Notes: a model not told the origin generated them from the letters alone. Numbered from the stretch's first letter, positions 34,750 through 45,356 are shown. The stretch: DNA of 64,000 nt from Nostoc sp. 'Peltigera membranacea cyanobiont' 210A (GCF_002246015.1 NZ_NOLJ01000012.1:7455-71454); one strand, 5' to 3'. A program made the numbers and translations.

Positions 34750-37368
34750 GTGGATTCCCGATATAACCCAGCAGAAATTGAGGAAAAATGGCAAAAAACA
34801 TGGGTAGAACTTGGCTTAGATAAGACACCGACAGTTAGCAACAAGCCAAAATTCTACGCTCTTTCCATGTTCCCTTATCCATCGGGCAGCCTACACATGG
34901 GTCACGTCCGTAATTATACGATTACCGATGTAATTGCCCGCCTCAAGCGAATGCAAGGGTATCGGGTAATACACCCAATGGGTTGGGATGCCTTTGGCTT
35001 ACCAGCAGAAAACGCTGCCATTGACCGTGGTGTACCGCCAGCAAAGTGGACTTATCAGAATATGGCTCAGATGCGGCAACAATTGCAGCGTCTTGGTTTA
35101 TCCATTGATTGGGAATGCGAACTTGCTACCTGTTCACCAGATTATTACAAGTGGACGCAATGGATTTTCTTGCAGTTTTTGCAAGCAGGGTTAGCTTATC
35201 AAAAAGAAGCAGCTGTAAACTGGGACCCGATCGATCAAACTGTACTGGCAAATGAGCAAGTTGATAACGAAGGACGTTCTTGGCGCAGTGGGGTAATAGT
35301 TGAGCGCAAATTATTACGCCAGTGGTTTTTCAAGATTACCGACTACGCCGAAGAATTGCTCAATGACTTACATAAATTGACAGGTTGGCCGGAACGCGTC
35401 AAGTCGATGCAGGCAAACTGGATTGGCAAATCTACAGGCGCTTACTTAGAATTTCCCATCATTGGGATAGATGAAAAAATTGGCGTGTACACCACACGTC
35501 CAGATACCGTTTATGGTGTTAGCTACCTAGTGTTAGCACCAGAACATCCCTTAACAAAGCGCGTCACCACAAAAGAACAACAAGCAGCGGTAGAAGCCTT
35601 TATTAAAGAGGTTTCCCATCAAAGTGAGTTGGAACGTACCTCTGAAGATAAACCGAAGCGGGGTATCCCCACAGGTGGTAAGGCAATTAACCCATTTACA
35701 GGGGAAGAAGTGCCGATTTGGATTGCTGACTATGTACTGTATGAGTATGGTACTGGAGCAGTTATGGGTGTACCAGCACACGATGTCCGGGATTTTAAGT
35801 TTGCCAAAAATTACGATTTGCCAGTTGATTTTGTCATTGTTTCCCCAGATGATGTTGAAGGTTTTGACTTAACCCCAACATCAGACATTGATGAAGTCAC
35901 ACAACTCATCCAAATTGAATATAACCAGGCATACACTGAACCAGGAATTTTAATTAATTCTGGGGCTTTTACTGGTATGACCTCCACAGATGCTAAACAA
36001 GCAATAATTGAATACGCCGAACAACAAGGTTTTGGTAAAGTGCGGGTGCAATATCGCTTGCGGGATTGGTTGATTTCGCGGCAACGTTACTGGGGCGCAC
36101 CGATACCTGTAATTCACTGTCCTAACTGTGGGATAGTACCAGTTCCCGATCGAGATTTGCCGGTACAGTTACCAGAAGAGGTGGAATTTACTGGACGTGG
36201 CGGTTCACCTTTGACTCAGTTAGACAGTTGGGTAAATGTACCTTGTCCAACTTGTGGCACTCCAGCGAAGCGGGAAACCGACACGATGGATACTTTTATT
36301 GATTCCTCGTGGTATTACTTGCGCTTCCCTGACGCTAAGAATGAACACCAAGTTTTCGATTCTAGTAAAATAAACGACTGGATGCCAGTTGACCAGTATG
36401 TGGGTGGGATTGAACACGCGATTTTACATTTGTTGTATTCGCGGTTCTTTACTAAGGTTCTGCGGGACAGAGGCTTGTTAAATTTTGATGAACCTTTTCA
36501 ACGCCTGTTAACTCAAGGTATGGTGCAGGGTTTAACTTACCTAAATCCTAAGAAGGGTGGTAAAGATAAATGGATTCCTTCTAATCTGGTAAATTCAGCC
36601 GACCCGCGCGACCCTCAGACAGGTGAACCGTTGCAACGTCTCTATGCCACCATGTCTAAATCAAAGGGCAACGGTGTAGCGCCAGAAGATGTAATTTCCA
36701 AATATGGTGTAGATACAGCGCGGATGTTCATTTTGTTCAAAGCGCCGCCAGAAAAAGATTTGGAATGGGATGAAGCCGATGTGGAAGGACAATTCCGCTT
36801 TTTAAATCGGGTTTGGCGTTTGGTGACAGATTATATTGCTGCTGGGGTATCCCGTAAAAAAGCCCAATCTGATTTAACTAAGGCAGAAAAGGAATTGCGG
36901 CGGGCAATTCACACGGCGATTCAAGCGGTGACAGAAGACGTGGAAGACGAATATCAATTCAACACAGCTATTTCAGAATTGATGAAGTTGAGTAATGCCT
37001 TAACTGATGCCGACGGCAAAAGTTCACCAATTTACGCAGAAGGTATTCGGACTTTGGTGGTTTTACTAGCACCATTTGCACCACATATTGCTGATGAATT
37101 GTGGCATTTATTGGGTGAAAGTGATTCAGTTCATACTCAAACTTGGCCATCATTTGACCCGGCTGCTTTGGTAGCTGATGAAATCACTTTAGTGATTCAA
37201 GTTATGGGTAAAACTCGCGGCTCGATTCAAGTACCAGCACAAGCAGATAAAGCAGCGTTGGAAAAATATGCCCGTGAATCAGAAATTGCCCAGCGTTACA
37301 TCGAAGGCAAAGAGATTAAAAAGGTAATTGTGGTGCCTGGAAAGTTGGTGAATTTTGTAGTTAGCTAA
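34750..37368 (+). CDS. leuS: leucyl-tRNA synthetase
   Basis: 872 residues from the GTG at 34750; AGGAG lies seven bases upstream and the N-terminus then reads [14 protein letters not shown] as in other cyanobacteria. Class I features: [16 protein letters not shown] (HIGH box), KMSKS equivalent [14 protein letters not shown], the CP1 editing domain with the TRPDT motif and the GVPAHD region, a zinc-like CPNCG...CPTCG module, [13 protein letters not shown], and an anticodon-binding plus C-terminal domain ([12 protein letters not shown]). It charges tRNA-Leu in the cytosol. The gene is complete. Confidence 0.97.
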   Translation: MDSRYNPAEIEEKWQKTWVELGLDKTPTVSNKPKFYALSMFPYPSGSLHMGHVRNYTITDVIARLKRMQGYRVIHPMGWDAFGLPAENAAIDRGVPPAKWTYQNMAQMRQQLQRLGLSIDWECELATCSPDYYKWTQWIFLQFLQAGLAYQKEAAVNWDPIDQTVLANEQVDNEGRSWRSGVIVERKLLRQWFFKITDYAEELLNDLHKLTGWPERVKSMQANWIGKSTGAYLEFPIIGIDEKIGVYTTRPDTVYGVSYLVLAPEHPLTKRVTTKEQQAAVEAFIKEVSHQSELERTSEDKPKRGIPTGGKAINPFTGEEVPIWIADYVLYEYGTGAVMGVPAHDVRDFKFAKNYDLPVDFVIVSPDDVEGFDLTPTSDIDEVTQLIQIEYNQAYTEPGILINSGAFTGMTSTDAKQAIIEYAEQQGFGKVRVQYRLRDWLISRQRYWGAPIPVIHCPNCGIVPVPDRDLPVQLPEEVEFTGRGGSPLTQLDSWVNVPCPTCGTPAKRETDTMDTFIDSSWYYLRFPDAKNEHQVFDSSKINDWMPVDQYVGGIEHAILHLLYSRFFTKVLRDRGLLNFDEPFQRLLTQGMVQGLTYLNPKKGGKDKWIPSNLVNSADPRDPQTGEPLQRLYATMSKSKGNGVAPEDVISKYGVDTARMFILFKAPPEKDLEWDEADVEGQFRFLNRVWRLVTDYIAAGVSRKKAQSDLTKAEKELRRAIHTAIQAVTEDVEDEYQFNTAISELMKLSNALTDADGKSSPIYAEGIRTLVVLLAPFAPHIADELWHLLGESDSVHTQTWPSFDPAALVADEITLVIQVMGKTRGSIQVPAQADKAALEKYARESEIAQRYIEGKEIKKVIVVPGKLVNFVVS

Positions 37369-37550
37369 GTACAGCTTTGCGTAAAATCGTGGCGAATTGA
37401 GGTTGAAATTTAAATGCAGATGCGCTTCTCTACGAGACGCTACGCGAACGTCTTCCCGCAGGGAATTCGCTACGAATTAATGAAATGTTGTACTTAGCAA
37501 TTGATAAAATTGTGAATTTAGCCTGACAAAACATCAGAGGATTTACATCC

Positions 37551-37877
37551 GTGACACTCAAAGAGTTAGAACAACAACTGCTTGCCCTCAGTCCTGGTGA
37601 AAAATTGCAGGCTATACAGTTACTTGCTCAAAGTCTCGGCAACAATTGGCAAGGAATTGAAAAAACTCCTAGAGTCTGTGGTGGAGAGGCTCGCATCGCT
37701 AAAACTCGTATTCCTGTTTGGGTACTTGTGGAAGCTCGTAGTCTTGGATATAGTGATGCTGACCTTTTGACGAGCTATCCAACTATCACAGCTACAGATT
37801 TAGCTAATGCTTGGGTATATGCAGAAGCTCATCCCGATGAAATCGAATTGGCAATTGAGCGTAATGAGGTAGCCTAA
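37551..37877 (+). CDS. DUF433-family antitoxin
   Basis: 108 residues, GTG start with AGAGG upstream. The C-terminal half shows the DUF433 helix-turn-helix signature: R-I-A-K-T-R-I-P-V-W-V-L-V-E-A then LGYSDADLLTSYPTITATDL. The N-terminal 45 residues are a helical extension (LKELEQQLLALSPGEKLQAI). Paired with a DUF5615 gene three bases downstream, it is almost certainly the antitoxin and autorepressor. Confidence 0.85.
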   Translation: MTLKELEQQLLALSPGEKLQAIQLLAQSLGNNWQGIEKTPRVCGGEARIAKTRIPVWVLVEARSLGYSDADLLTSYPTITATDLANAWVYAEAHPDEIELAIERNEVA

Positions 37878-37880
37878 TCG

Positions 37881-38222
37881 ATGGCACGGTTTTACGCAGA
37901 TGAGCAGTTTCCCTTTCCAGTTGTGGAATTATTACGCGCTTTGGGGCATGATGTTTTGACAGTTCAAGAAGCAGAAAATGCAGACCAAGGTATACCTGAT
38001 GAGGAAGTGCTAGCATTTGCCATAAGTCAAGAACGCTCAATATTAACTATCAACAGAGTTGATTTTATCCGTTTGCATCGTCGTGATTCTAACCACTTCG
38101 GTATTTTTGTTTGCACGAATAATCGTAATTGGGAACAATTTGCAGCACGGATAGATGAGGCTGTAGCAACAGAAGAACCTTTGCAAGGAAAACTAATTCG
38201 TGTGGTACGTCCAGTAACTTAA
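37881..38222 (+). CDS. DUF5615 PIN-like toxin
   Basis: 113 residues with the PIN-like pattern FYADEQFPFPVVELLRALGH (first acidic site), ERSILTINRVDFIRLH (third acidic site) and a C-terminal R-V-V-R-P. Family members are the presumed ribonuclease toxins paired with DUF433. It starts 3 bp after the antitoxin stop. Two DUF/PIN toxin systems of different families occur in this window. Confidence 0.82.
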   Translation: MARFYADEQFPFPVVELLRALGHDVLTVQEAENADQGIPDEEVLAFAISQERSILTINRVDFIRLHRRDSNHFGIFVCTNNRNWEQFAARIDEAVATEEPLQGKLIRVVRPVT

Positions 38223-39440
38223 AAAGGTTTTGACGGGACGCACAAATTTTAAAGTCGTCAAGTATATGTTGTCACAATTTTTATAGCAGTAGTTTATTCC
38301 TCTGATAGATGTGTATTTAAACACAGATGTATAGCTATTCAGAGAGTAGGACTGTTTTATTTATACACAAAAAAGCGCTTGAGAGTTTTGCTCACTCAAG
38401 CGCTTTTCCGTAAAAGCTTATACCAACTCACTTGTTTGATGCAACATTTGAAATCTGCAACACTCCCTGAGGAGGGAGTATTACGCGGATAACTTGTGAC
38501 AAACATCTGGTGAAATGGTATCACTCCTTGCACTAACTAAGAATATCTCTTTTACAAGAATACCGGGGATCTAGTGAGTGACAGTTTATGAACTGAACAC
38601 TAGTTAAAAACGACTCACCGTGAATAGTAATTAAGGAGACTAAGCACGATTGTAGCAATTTTGTAAGTATAGTATAAAAACTTATAGTTTATTAGTATAG
38701 GCGTAGTCTGCTGTCGGCATCGCTTACCACTAAGTGCAGTATCAAAAAGTGCAGCAATTAGTAGCATAGATATCTCAACTTCTGCGTCAAATTAGTCACT
38801 ATCAAATAAACCAGAAAAGGCTTGGATATTGGCATCGAAGCGATTTTGACTCAAATAAATCATAGATGAAGGTATTTTTTAGACAATGGAAACCCAAGAA
38901 CAAATCTTTGACCCAAATAGATTGAAAAGTTTGGGTTGGGTATCTTCTATCTCTTAGCAAACGGTGACATCCAAGTCTTCCGTATAGTGTAGGGGGTTAC
39001 TTCTTTCGTGGAAGCAAAACACAGCTTTTTCACCGAGAATTACCGCGATGTTCAAAACGATTTCGCATTTTTCTATAAAAACAACTGAGGCGGATTATGG
39101 GTAGATTTAATAATTTATCCTACCTATGCCTAATTTTAGATAGATGTTTCATCCTTGGCTAAAATAGCTGTTCGCCTACGATCAGACACCTTAACCTAGC
39201 GTCTAGGTGTGTGGTAAGATTGCCTGGAACAGAGGTTTGATCTGAGTTAGAGTCTGGTATAAATTGCAAAGGTCAAGCTTACCGATTAACTCCCATGATA
39301 CTTTTCCTATGAATTTGGAAAATATACAACAAGGCTGGTGACGATCTGAGTGTAATTTGTAGATGAATATCTAGGATTTGCTATCAGACTTAACCAACTT
39401 CCCACAATTTTGACTTTTATTTGACTTTTAGGATAGACAC
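38223..39440. other. 1.2-kb region without a recognisable gene
   Basis: Besides the hairpin at 38371-38407 it contains a perfect 7-bp hairpin (ACTCCCT/AGGGAGT, 38462-38479) and AT-rich sequence. Short frames, such as one starting near 38886, end quickly. No tRNA, tmRNA, RNase P or 6S RNA signature was recognised. Its 3' end must include the promoter of the aminotransferase gene. Confidence 0.5.
38371..38407. terminator. bidirectional intrinsic terminator
   Basis: A perfect 13-bp stem AAAAGCGCTTGAG / CTCAAGCGCTTTT with an 11-base loop, ending in T4 on the plus strand and T6 on the minus strand. It lies 149 bp after the DUF5615 toxin gene. Confidence 0.85.
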
Positions 39441-40595
39441 ATGAACGATAAGCTGATGCTGATGATTCCAGGCCCTACACCGGTGCCAGAAGCTGCCTTA
39501 CTGGCATTAGCCAAGCATCCAATTGGACACCGTACTAGTGAATTTAGCAACATATTGGCAGAGGTGACGGAAAACCTCAAGTGGCTGCACCAAACTCAAA
39601 GTGATGTGCTGACGCTGAATGTGAGTGGTACGGGTGCTGTAGAAGCGGGAATAATTAATTTTCTCTCTCCAGGCGATCGCATTTTAGTTGGCTCTAATGG
39701 TAAATTTGGTGAACGTTGGGTAGAAGTTGGCCAAGCCTACGGTTTGAATGTAGAAGAAGTTAAGGTGGAATGGGGAAAACCCTTAGACCCCGCAGTATTT
39801 GCTGAAAAACTCCAAGCAGATACCCAAAAGCAAATTAAAGCCGTAATCATTACTCACAGCGAAACCTCGACGGGTGTGTTGAATGACCTAGAAACTATCA
39901 ACCGCCACGTTAAAGAACACGGTGAAGCTTTGATTATCGTTGATGCCGTCACAAGCTTGGGTGCATTCAATCTACCCGTGGATGCTTGGGGTTTGGATAT
40001 CGTCGCCTCCGGTTCCCAAAAAGGTTATATGATTCCGCCGGGATTGGGTTTTGTCTCTGTCAGTCCCAAAGCTTGGGAGGCTTACAAAACTGCGAAGCTA
40101 CCGAAATATTATTTGGACTTAGGCAAATATCGCAAAGCCACAGCCAAAAATACAACTCCATTCACTCCGCCTGTGAACTTGATCGTAGCGTTACACACCA
40201 CGTTACGAATCATGAAAGAAGAAGGCTTAGAATCAATATTTGCTCGACACGAACGGCTGAAGAATGCTACCCGCGCCGCCATTAAAGGGTTAAATTTACC
40301 CCTGCTTGCAGCAGATAATTCCGCTAGTCCGGCGATTACAGCTGTAGCACCGCAGGGAATTGAACCGGATAAGATTCGGTCATTGATGAAAAAACGCTTT
40401 GATATTGCCCTCGCTGGTGGTCAAGACCATTTGAGTAATAAAATTTTCCGTATTGGTCACTTGGGTTTTGTAAGCGATCGCGATATACTTAGCTGCATTG
40501 CATCTTTAGAAGTTACCCTCACAGAACTTGGCTACGAAGACTTTACCCCTGGTTCTGGTATAGCAGCAGCAGTTAAAGTGTTTAGTCAGTCCTGA
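39441..40595 (+). CDS. class V aminotransferase (serine/alanine-glyoxylate type)
   Basis: 384 residues. PLP fold type I: MIPGPTPVPEAAL and HPIGHRTSEF at the start, NVSGTGAVEAGIINFLSPGD (PLP phosphate region), IITHSETSTGVLN, VDAVTSLGAFNLPVDAWGLD and the Schiff-base Lys in VASGSQKGYMIPPGLGF. It is the type called serine-glyoxylate or alanine-glyoxylate aminotransferase, often mis-annotated as soluble hydrogenase small subunit in cyanobacteria. It likely handles photorespiratory glyoxylate in the cytosol. A strong terminator follows the stop. Confidence 0.92.
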   Translation: MNDKLMLMIPGPTPVPEAALLALAKHPIGHRTSEFSNILAEVTENLKWLHQTQSDVLTLNVSGTGAVEAGIINFLSPGDRILVGSNGKFGERWVEVGQAYGLNVEEVKVEWGKPLDPAVFAEKLQADTQKQIKAVIITHSETSTGVLNDLETINRHVKEHGEALIIVDAVTSLGAFNLPVDAWGLDIVASGSQKGYMIPPGLGFVSVSPKAWEAYKTAKLPKYYLDLGKYRKATAKNTTPFTPPVNLIVALHTTLRIMKEEGLESIFARHERLKNATRAAIKGLNLPLLAADNSASPAITAVAPQGIEPDKIRSLMKKRFDIALAGGQDHLSNKIFRIGHLGFVSDRDILSCIASLEVTLTELGYEDFTPGSGIAAAVKVFSQS

Positions 40596-40605
40596 GTACT
40601 AAATC

Positions 40606-40639
40606 AAAAGAGCGAGTTAAATTAGCAACTCGCTCTTTT
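40606..40639 (+). terminator. intrinsic terminator of the aminotransferase gene
   Basis: A perfect 13-bp stem AAAAGAGCGAGTT / AACTCGCTCTTTT with an 8-base loop, starting 11 bp after the stop codon, with a T run in the 3' arm. Confidence 0.92.
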
Positions 40640-40907
40640 AATTTGTATGTAGAGTAGAAACCTTTGCATAAGTGTAGAGTTGAAGTGACATACCTCAATT
40701 CTCCTAAATGACACCAAGTTGCCCTAGATAGTATTATTTGCTTTGAAGAAAGTCGCACTGTATCTTTGACACCAAACAAGACTAACTTTGGCAACTTAGT
40801 ATCATCCCAAATTGGTATAAATAGTATTGTTTGAGATTTTGCTAATAGGTATTTGGTAGAAACTTTTTATCCAAAGTCTAAAATCTACAATCCAAAATCG
40901 GTATAGT

Positions 40908-41099
40908 CTACGCCGTCTCCAGCCAATCATAAATTTGTTCTAATTGCTCTAGAGTAATTAACCCATATTGCCAAAGAATCATTGTCAAAGGGCCTGGGTC
41001 TTGCTCCCTATGCCGAAGTGCCACTGCTAGTGATGCTGTGGAAATTGCCAAATCTTCTTGCAAAAAATGAATCAGTCGAGAATATTTTGATGGTGACAT
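40908..41099 (-). CDS. DUF2949-family small protein
   Basis: 63 residues. The ATG at 41099 is chosen over one at 41135 because a perfect AAGGAGGTGA lies immediately upstream of it. The sequence MSPSKYSRLIHFLQEDL ... PLTMILWQYGLITLEQLEQI matches the cyanobacterial DUF2949 pattern, as I remember it. It is helical and soluble. Function is unknown. It lies alone in the minus orientation. Confidence 0.78.
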   Translation of the reverse strand: MSPSKYSRLIHFLQEDLAISTASLAVALRHREQDPGPLTMILWQYGLITLEQLEQIYDWLETA

Positions 41100-41641
41100 T
41101 TGTATTTCACCTCCTTGTGCAGAATGTATTGTCATATATCACACCATTACTCGGTAGACAGTAGCCAGTATTTCATCTGTCACTGTGCCGTTATCGGCTA
41201 TACACCCCAGCACAGTTTTGTTAATCTGCCTTCAACAGAGCCTTCCTATAGATAGTCTGAGAAATAAAAAATCTCATACAAATCATCAGCTAGCTTATTA
41301 AGCAGTATTTTTACCTAATTAAATTGGCTTCATCTTATTTACCTTTGTATTTTATTTAATTACACAGGTAGTAATAAAGATTCCATAGCTTATACTCTCT
41401 TATTGGCGACTATTTACACTTACGCCCAAGGGAATATTTTTGAGACTAAACCTGAAGACTGCGATTTCAGGTTTGATACAGTAGAATTTTACATTATTAC
41501 CACAGTTTTTAAATAGTAGCGTTACAAGTGCTGTTTGACCACACACAGTGACATTTTTTACAGAAAAAACATATATTTCGACCGTATAGGTTCTCAACCG
41601 AGTAATTACCCAAATTTCTATCCCCGCAAAGCACCAGAGTT
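41100..41641. other. 542-bp intergenic region
   Basis: It holds the promoter of the DUF2949 gene. No ORF with a credible start, hairpin or repeat was recognised. Confidence 0.5.
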
Positions 41642-42148
41642 TCAAAACTCAATTTTGAGAATATCGCCCACTTTCAACTTCAATTCGGCAGCTCTTCCAG
41701 AACGAAGTTCAATCACCTTATCAATTGGTGTATTGGGGCCATAAGTAGGACAAGGCTCACTTGCACAAGGAGGTGCAGCAACCTGAATATATTTCACTAC
41801 ACCTTTATGTAGAAATACCATATCCAGGGGTACCGGTACATTCTTCATCCAGAAACTGACTGGTTGTGCTGAAGGGAACCCAAACAGCATCCCTCGGTCA
41901 TCTGGTAAAGCCGGTCGATACATCAACCCCATCGCTTGCTGTTGTGGCGTTTGCGCTACCTCTAATTGAATCGTTGTACCATTGGGCACAATGGCTTTAG
42001 CAGAAATTGGTAGTTTTTGACCTAAACTTTCTGGTGCTGGAGTTTTAGAACCAGAGGTGGGGCTAGGAGATTTAGCAGTTGTTGGCACAGAACAACCCAT
42101 CAGAAAAATACTCAGCACTATCGAGAGCAAACTTAGCCGACGAGTCAT
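41642..42148 (-). CDS. DUF192-family lipoprotein
   Basis: 168 residues. A lipoprotein signal peptide (LLSIVLSIFLMGC with lipobox L-M-G-C at about Cys19) is followed by a Ser/Pro-rich linker (KSPSPTSGSKTPAPE) and a DUF192 domain. The domain has LEVAQTPQQQAMGLMYRPAL, GMLFGF, VSFWMKNVPVPLDMVFL and VIELRSGRA, and an unusual PPCASEPCPTYGP loop with two Cys. The protein is exported and acylated. DUF192 function is not established. Confidence 0.88.
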   Translation of the reverse strand: MTRRLSLLSIVLSIFLMGCSVPTTAKSPSPTSGSKTPAPESLGQKLPISAKAIVPNGTTIQLEVAQTPQQQAMGLMYRPALPDDRGMLFGFPSAQPVSFWMKNVPVPLDMVFLHKGVVKYIQVAAPPCASEPCPTYGPNTPIDKVIELRSGRAAELKLKVGDILKIEF

Positions 42149-42299
42149 ATAGCTTTTCGATTTTGTAATTTAGACTTCAATTTTACAGTGTTGTAGCCAG
42201 AAAAACCCCTTGGCTGGAAGGCAGTAGCACCCAAATTTACATTCCCAATCCGAAACTGGGAATGAGGCAAGGAGATAGGCAAACTCCCGCTATAGTATA

Positions 42300-42986
42300 C
42301 TAGGATTCTCTTAAAACGTACCCTACGCCTCGCACTGTTTGAATGAGGCGCTTTTGACCTTCATCTTCGATTTTTAACCGCAAGTAACGGATGTACACTT
42401 CAATTACATTCGACTCACCCAGAAAGTCGTAACCCCAAACATTTTCTAGAATTTGTTCGCGGGTTAACACCTCACGGGGATGTTCCATTAAGAATTTTAA
42501 TAGTTCAAATTCCTTCATTGTCAAGTCAATTGGTCGTCCGTTGTGTATGGCACGACGAGTTGCTATGTCTAAAATTAAATCCCCAAAGCGTAATTGCTCT
42601 GTGGTGTCCACATCGGGTTTTAAGTAGAGGCGAATCAATTTCAAAAAGTCTTCTGAACGGTAAGGTTTGAGGATGTAATCATCCGCTCCAGCTTCTAGAC
42701 AAGCTACACGATCGTCAACTGTATCCCTTGCCATTAAAATTAATACAGGCGATCGCATACCAGTGCTTCTCAGATTTTTGCACAATGAGAGTCCTGATTC
42801 TCCTGCTAACATCCGGTCTAAGACAATTAAAGCAGGCTGGCGATCGCGACAGTGTTGTAAACCACTAGCTGCATCGTGAGCCACAATTGATTCATAACCG
42901 GCTTCTTGCAAATCGCAAGAAAGCTGATTTGCAAGGCTCTCATCGGTTTCAATCACCAAAACACAGGGACTTTGAGCAACTGTCAT
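42300..42986 (-). CDS. nblR: NblR-like OmpR-family response regulator with atypical receiver
   Basis: 228 residues: a receiver domain (1-120) and an OmpR/PhoB-type winged helix (about 130-228, with RAIHNGRPIDLTMKEFELLKF and WGYDFLGESNVIEVYIRYLR). The phosphoacceptor Asp57 and Lys107 are present. The acidic pocket reads VIETDE instead of V-D-D-E, and the conserved Thr/Ser is replaced by Met85 (LILMARD). Such changes fit NblR, which controls phycobilisome degradation under starvation and works without phosphorylation in Synechococcus. The sequence closely resembles Nostoc NblR orthologues as I remember them. The symbol is probable, not proven. Confidence 0.8.
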   Translation of the reverse strand: MTVAQSPCVLVIETDESLANQLSCDLQEAGYESIVAHDAASGLQHCRDRQPALIVLDRMLAGESGLSLCKNLRSTGMRSPVLILMARDTVDDRVACLEAGADDYILKPYRSEDFLKLIRLYLKPDVDTTEQLRFGDLILDIATRRAIHNGRPIDLTMKEFELLKFLMEHPREVLTREQILENVWGYDFLGESNVIEVYIRYLRLKIEDEGQKRLIQTVRGVGYVLRES

Positions 42987-43309
42987 AACAATTTGGGATA
43001 TTGGATTTGGGATTGTAAAGATATTCCAGAGAAAATCTTTACATCAGTTATAAAGTGCAATTACGAGCTTTTAGTGATGTAGCAATTCTGATTTGACACG
43101 CTGCTAAGGATGTTTTAGCACGTTCAGGTGTCAGCTATCGAATTCTCGGATGCAATCTTAATAACTAGAGGATTGGGTATTGGGTACTAGGTACTAGGGA
43201 TTGGGTATTGGAAGTAAGGGAGAGACGATAGGTGACAGAGAATAATCTTTACCCTGTAGCCTGTTTCCCAGCCCCAATCCCTCGGTCTCCAGTCCCCAGT
43301 CCCCAGTCC
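42987..43309. other. intergenic region with heptamer repeats
   Basis: It contains GGTACTA/GGTATTG-like heptamers at about 43171-43212 and (CCAGTCC)x3 at 43289-43309, the latter touching the nadK stop codon. The promoter of the NblR-like gene must be in the 42987-43150 part. Confidence 0.7.
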
Positions 43310-44233
43310 CTACGGCAATTCTACCGAAGTTGGTTTAGCGATATGTGGTAAACCCCAACCTAATTTTTCTCGCAAAATTCGGAAAAACTCAGGCGGTTGT
43401 AGGCGAATAAATCGGGCACTATATTGCGATCGCTCCATATATACTCTATCTTCTGGTAATATATAGCACCCTCCATTCCCATCTACTACCATTACCAGCC
43501 GAGGAATATTGACTGGGTAGATATTGACCGATTCAGTATCTGGAAATACCAATGCTCTAGAAGCTAGGGAATGGGGACAAATGGGAACTAGCTGTAAAAC
43601 AGGTACGCCAGGAGTCACCACTGGGCCACCAGCACTCAATGAGTAAGCTGTAGAACCAGTAGGCGTAGAAACAATCACACCATCTGCGGCAATATCTACT
43701 GGCGCATGATGCCCTATGGCAATTTCAAAATGGCACATAGAGGTCAAAGGTTCCCGGTGTAGCACCATTTCATTCAGGCATAGGGCTTCCCATAGCACTG
43801 AATCATCCCGAAACACTTTGACATTGAGCATTGCTCGTTCTTCAATTTCATACTCACCTGCCATCGCCTGTTCTAGTGCTTGGGGCAATTGATTCAGGAA
43901 AGTTTCCGTCAAAAATCCCATGTGGCCGGTATTCACTGTTAGCAGTGGAATACCACAAGGGGCTACTTGACGAGACGCTGCTAGAACAGTGCCGTCTCCC
44001 CCTAATACCACTGCAAACTCCATATCTGAGTCAAAACCAGGGGGTGTCAGACCGTCAATGGGGGTGTGGCAAACAGGACTCTCCGGGTTAGGATAGCCCA
44101 GTATCCCACCAATACTCGATGTGATACATACATTCCAACCGGCTGCGGTTAGCTTGTCTTTCAACTCAATAGCGACACGGCCCGCTATCGGTTTAACGTC
44201 ATTGTAGATAATGCCTGCTTTCGGCACACTCAA
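43310..44233 (-). CDS. nadK: NAD(+) kinase
   Basis: 307 residues. The catalytic GGDG at 78-81 in [25 protein letters not shown], the NE/D site [31 protein letters not shown] and the C-terminal SRALVF region are all in place. It phosphorylates NAD to NADP in the cytosol. A cyanobacterial genome normally has two nadK genes; which one this is cannot be told. A 13-bp dyad lies about 30 bp upstream. Confidence 0.95.
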   Translation of the reverse strand: MSVPKAGIIYNDVKPIAGRVAIELKDKLTAAGWNVCITSSIGGILGYPNPESPVCHTPIDGLTPPGFDSDMEFAVVLGGDGTVLAASRQVAPCGIPLLTVNTGHMGFLTETFLNQLPQALEQAMAGEYEIEERAMLNVKVFRDDSVLWEALCLNEMVLHREPLTSMCHFEIAIGHHAPVDIAADGVIVSTPTGSTAYSLSAGGPVVTPGVPVLQLVPICPHSLASRALVFPDTESVNIYPVNIPRLVMVVDGNGGCYILPEDRVYMERSQYSARFIRLQPPEFFRILREKLGWGLPHIAKPTSVELP

Positions 44234-44263
44234 ATATCCAAGTTTAGGCGATGCTCTGTATTA

Positions 44264-44276
44264 TGTAATCGTTACA
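44264..44276. promoter_or_regulatory. palindrome upstream of nadK
   Basis: TGTAA-TCG-TTACA, perfect 5-bp arms, 31-43 bp before the nadK start. Its flanks extend it to a TATGTAA...TTACACAT dyad. It could be a repressor or CRP-like site; no regulator is identified. Confidence 0.35.
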
Positions 44277-44357
44277 CATTTTTGGTCATGTAGTCATTAA
44301 TCTAGAGTCAAATATCCCGAGTCTAGAGTTTTACGACTAATGTCTGTTTTGTAATGA

Positions 44358-45356
44358 CTATTGACTGTTGGCTTTTGAAGATTGTTTAAAAGGAGTTTTT
44401 TTAGGTTTCTGCTTTTTATTTTTATTTTTTTGGTAGTCTACTTCTTTGAGTTTCTTCATGATTCGGCTGAAGTACTCTTGGAGATAACTTTCTAGGGTTG
44501 TGGTTTGTTGCGGATCTAAACCAAACACTGTGTATACTTCATCCATTGAAGCATTTAACTGTTTACCACTAGCCAATACTTCTGTAAACGCCAGCCTGTC
44601 TGCTACGTTCCATCCCCACTGAAAGAATCGCATTATGCCCCGTACAGCACGCAGTAAGCTTATTGGCATCCGCGTTACTCTGGCATCTTTTCCAGATAAG
44701 CGTTCGCACAGGTTGATAATTTCTTCTGCACTCCATGCACGAGTACCGACTACAGGAAAAGCTTGGTTTTCCGTTTCTGGTACACTCAATGCTCGGATTG
44801 CAAACTTAGCAATGTCCTGAGTGTCCATATAAGCGATGGGAGAAGAATTACCTGTTACCCAAACTGGCTGTCCTTCTAAAATGGGAATCCCATATTGACT
44901 GATTAAACCTTGCATAAACCCAGCTAGCCGCAAGATGGTATAATTCAAGCCTGACTCAGCCAAGAATAGTTCTGTACACCGCTTAATTTCCATGAGCGGC
45001 ACTTCTGGGTATTTATCAGCATCTAAAATCGAAAAGAAAATAAAACGCTCCACACCCGCTGCTTTTGCCGCTTGAATCAATGCTACTTTGCCTTCCCAGT
45101 CAACTTGTTTGATACTCAATGAATCTGTAGGGCGAGAGGTTGAGGCATCAATAACTTGGGTTACACCAACTAAAGCTTCCGCTAGGGTATCGGGGTAACG
45201 TAAATTTCCGGGGACGAGTTCTGCACCCCATTCTTTAAGAAAAGCTGCTTTTTTACTGCTGCGGACAAGACAGCGTACTTTATATCCCTCATCGATAGCA
45301 CGACGAGCCACTTGTCTTCCTAAGGTGCCAGTGGCACCGACGATTAATAATGTCAT
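44358..45356 (-). CDS. ycf39: Ycf39-type atypical SDR, photosystem II assembly factor
   Basis: 332 residues. The N-terminal Rossmann motif TLLIVGATGTLGRQVARRA fits an NmrA-like/atypical short-chain dehydrogenase. The segments DASTSRPTD, FIFFSILDADKYPEVPLMEI and YTILRLAGFMQGLI match the Ycf39/HCF244 family, which binds NAD(P) and helps insert chlorophyll into newly made D1. A Lys-rich tail (KNKNKKQKPKKTPFKQ) extends the C-terminus beyond the usual fold. petM lies just upstream on the same strand. Confidence 0.9.
   Translation of the reverse strand: MTLLIVGATGTLGRQVARRAIDEGYKVRCLVRSSKKAAFLKEWGAELVPGNLRYPDTLAEALVGVTQVIDASTSRPTDSLSIKQVDWEGKVALIQAAKAAGVERFIFFSILDADKYPEVPLMEIKRCTELFLAESGLNYTILRLAGFMQGLISQYGIPILEGQPVWVTGNSSPIAYMDTQDIAKFAIRALSVPETENQAFPVVGTRAWSAEEIINLCERLSGKDARVTRMPISLLRAVRGIMRFFQWGWNVADRLAFTEVLASGKQLNASMDEVYTVFGLDPQQTTTLESYLQEYFSRIMKKLKEVDYQKNKNKKQKPKKTPFKQSSKANSQ

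Noticed and set aside
38886-39110. Short reading frames in the 38-39 kb region
   Set aside because: They are broken by stops after about 20-25 codons and lack ribosome binding sites; no related protein is recognised.
41400-41645. Minus-strand frame next to the DUF192 gene
   Set aside because: It sits in AT-rich intergenic sequence, overlaps the end of the DUF192 gene and shows no start signal or family signature.
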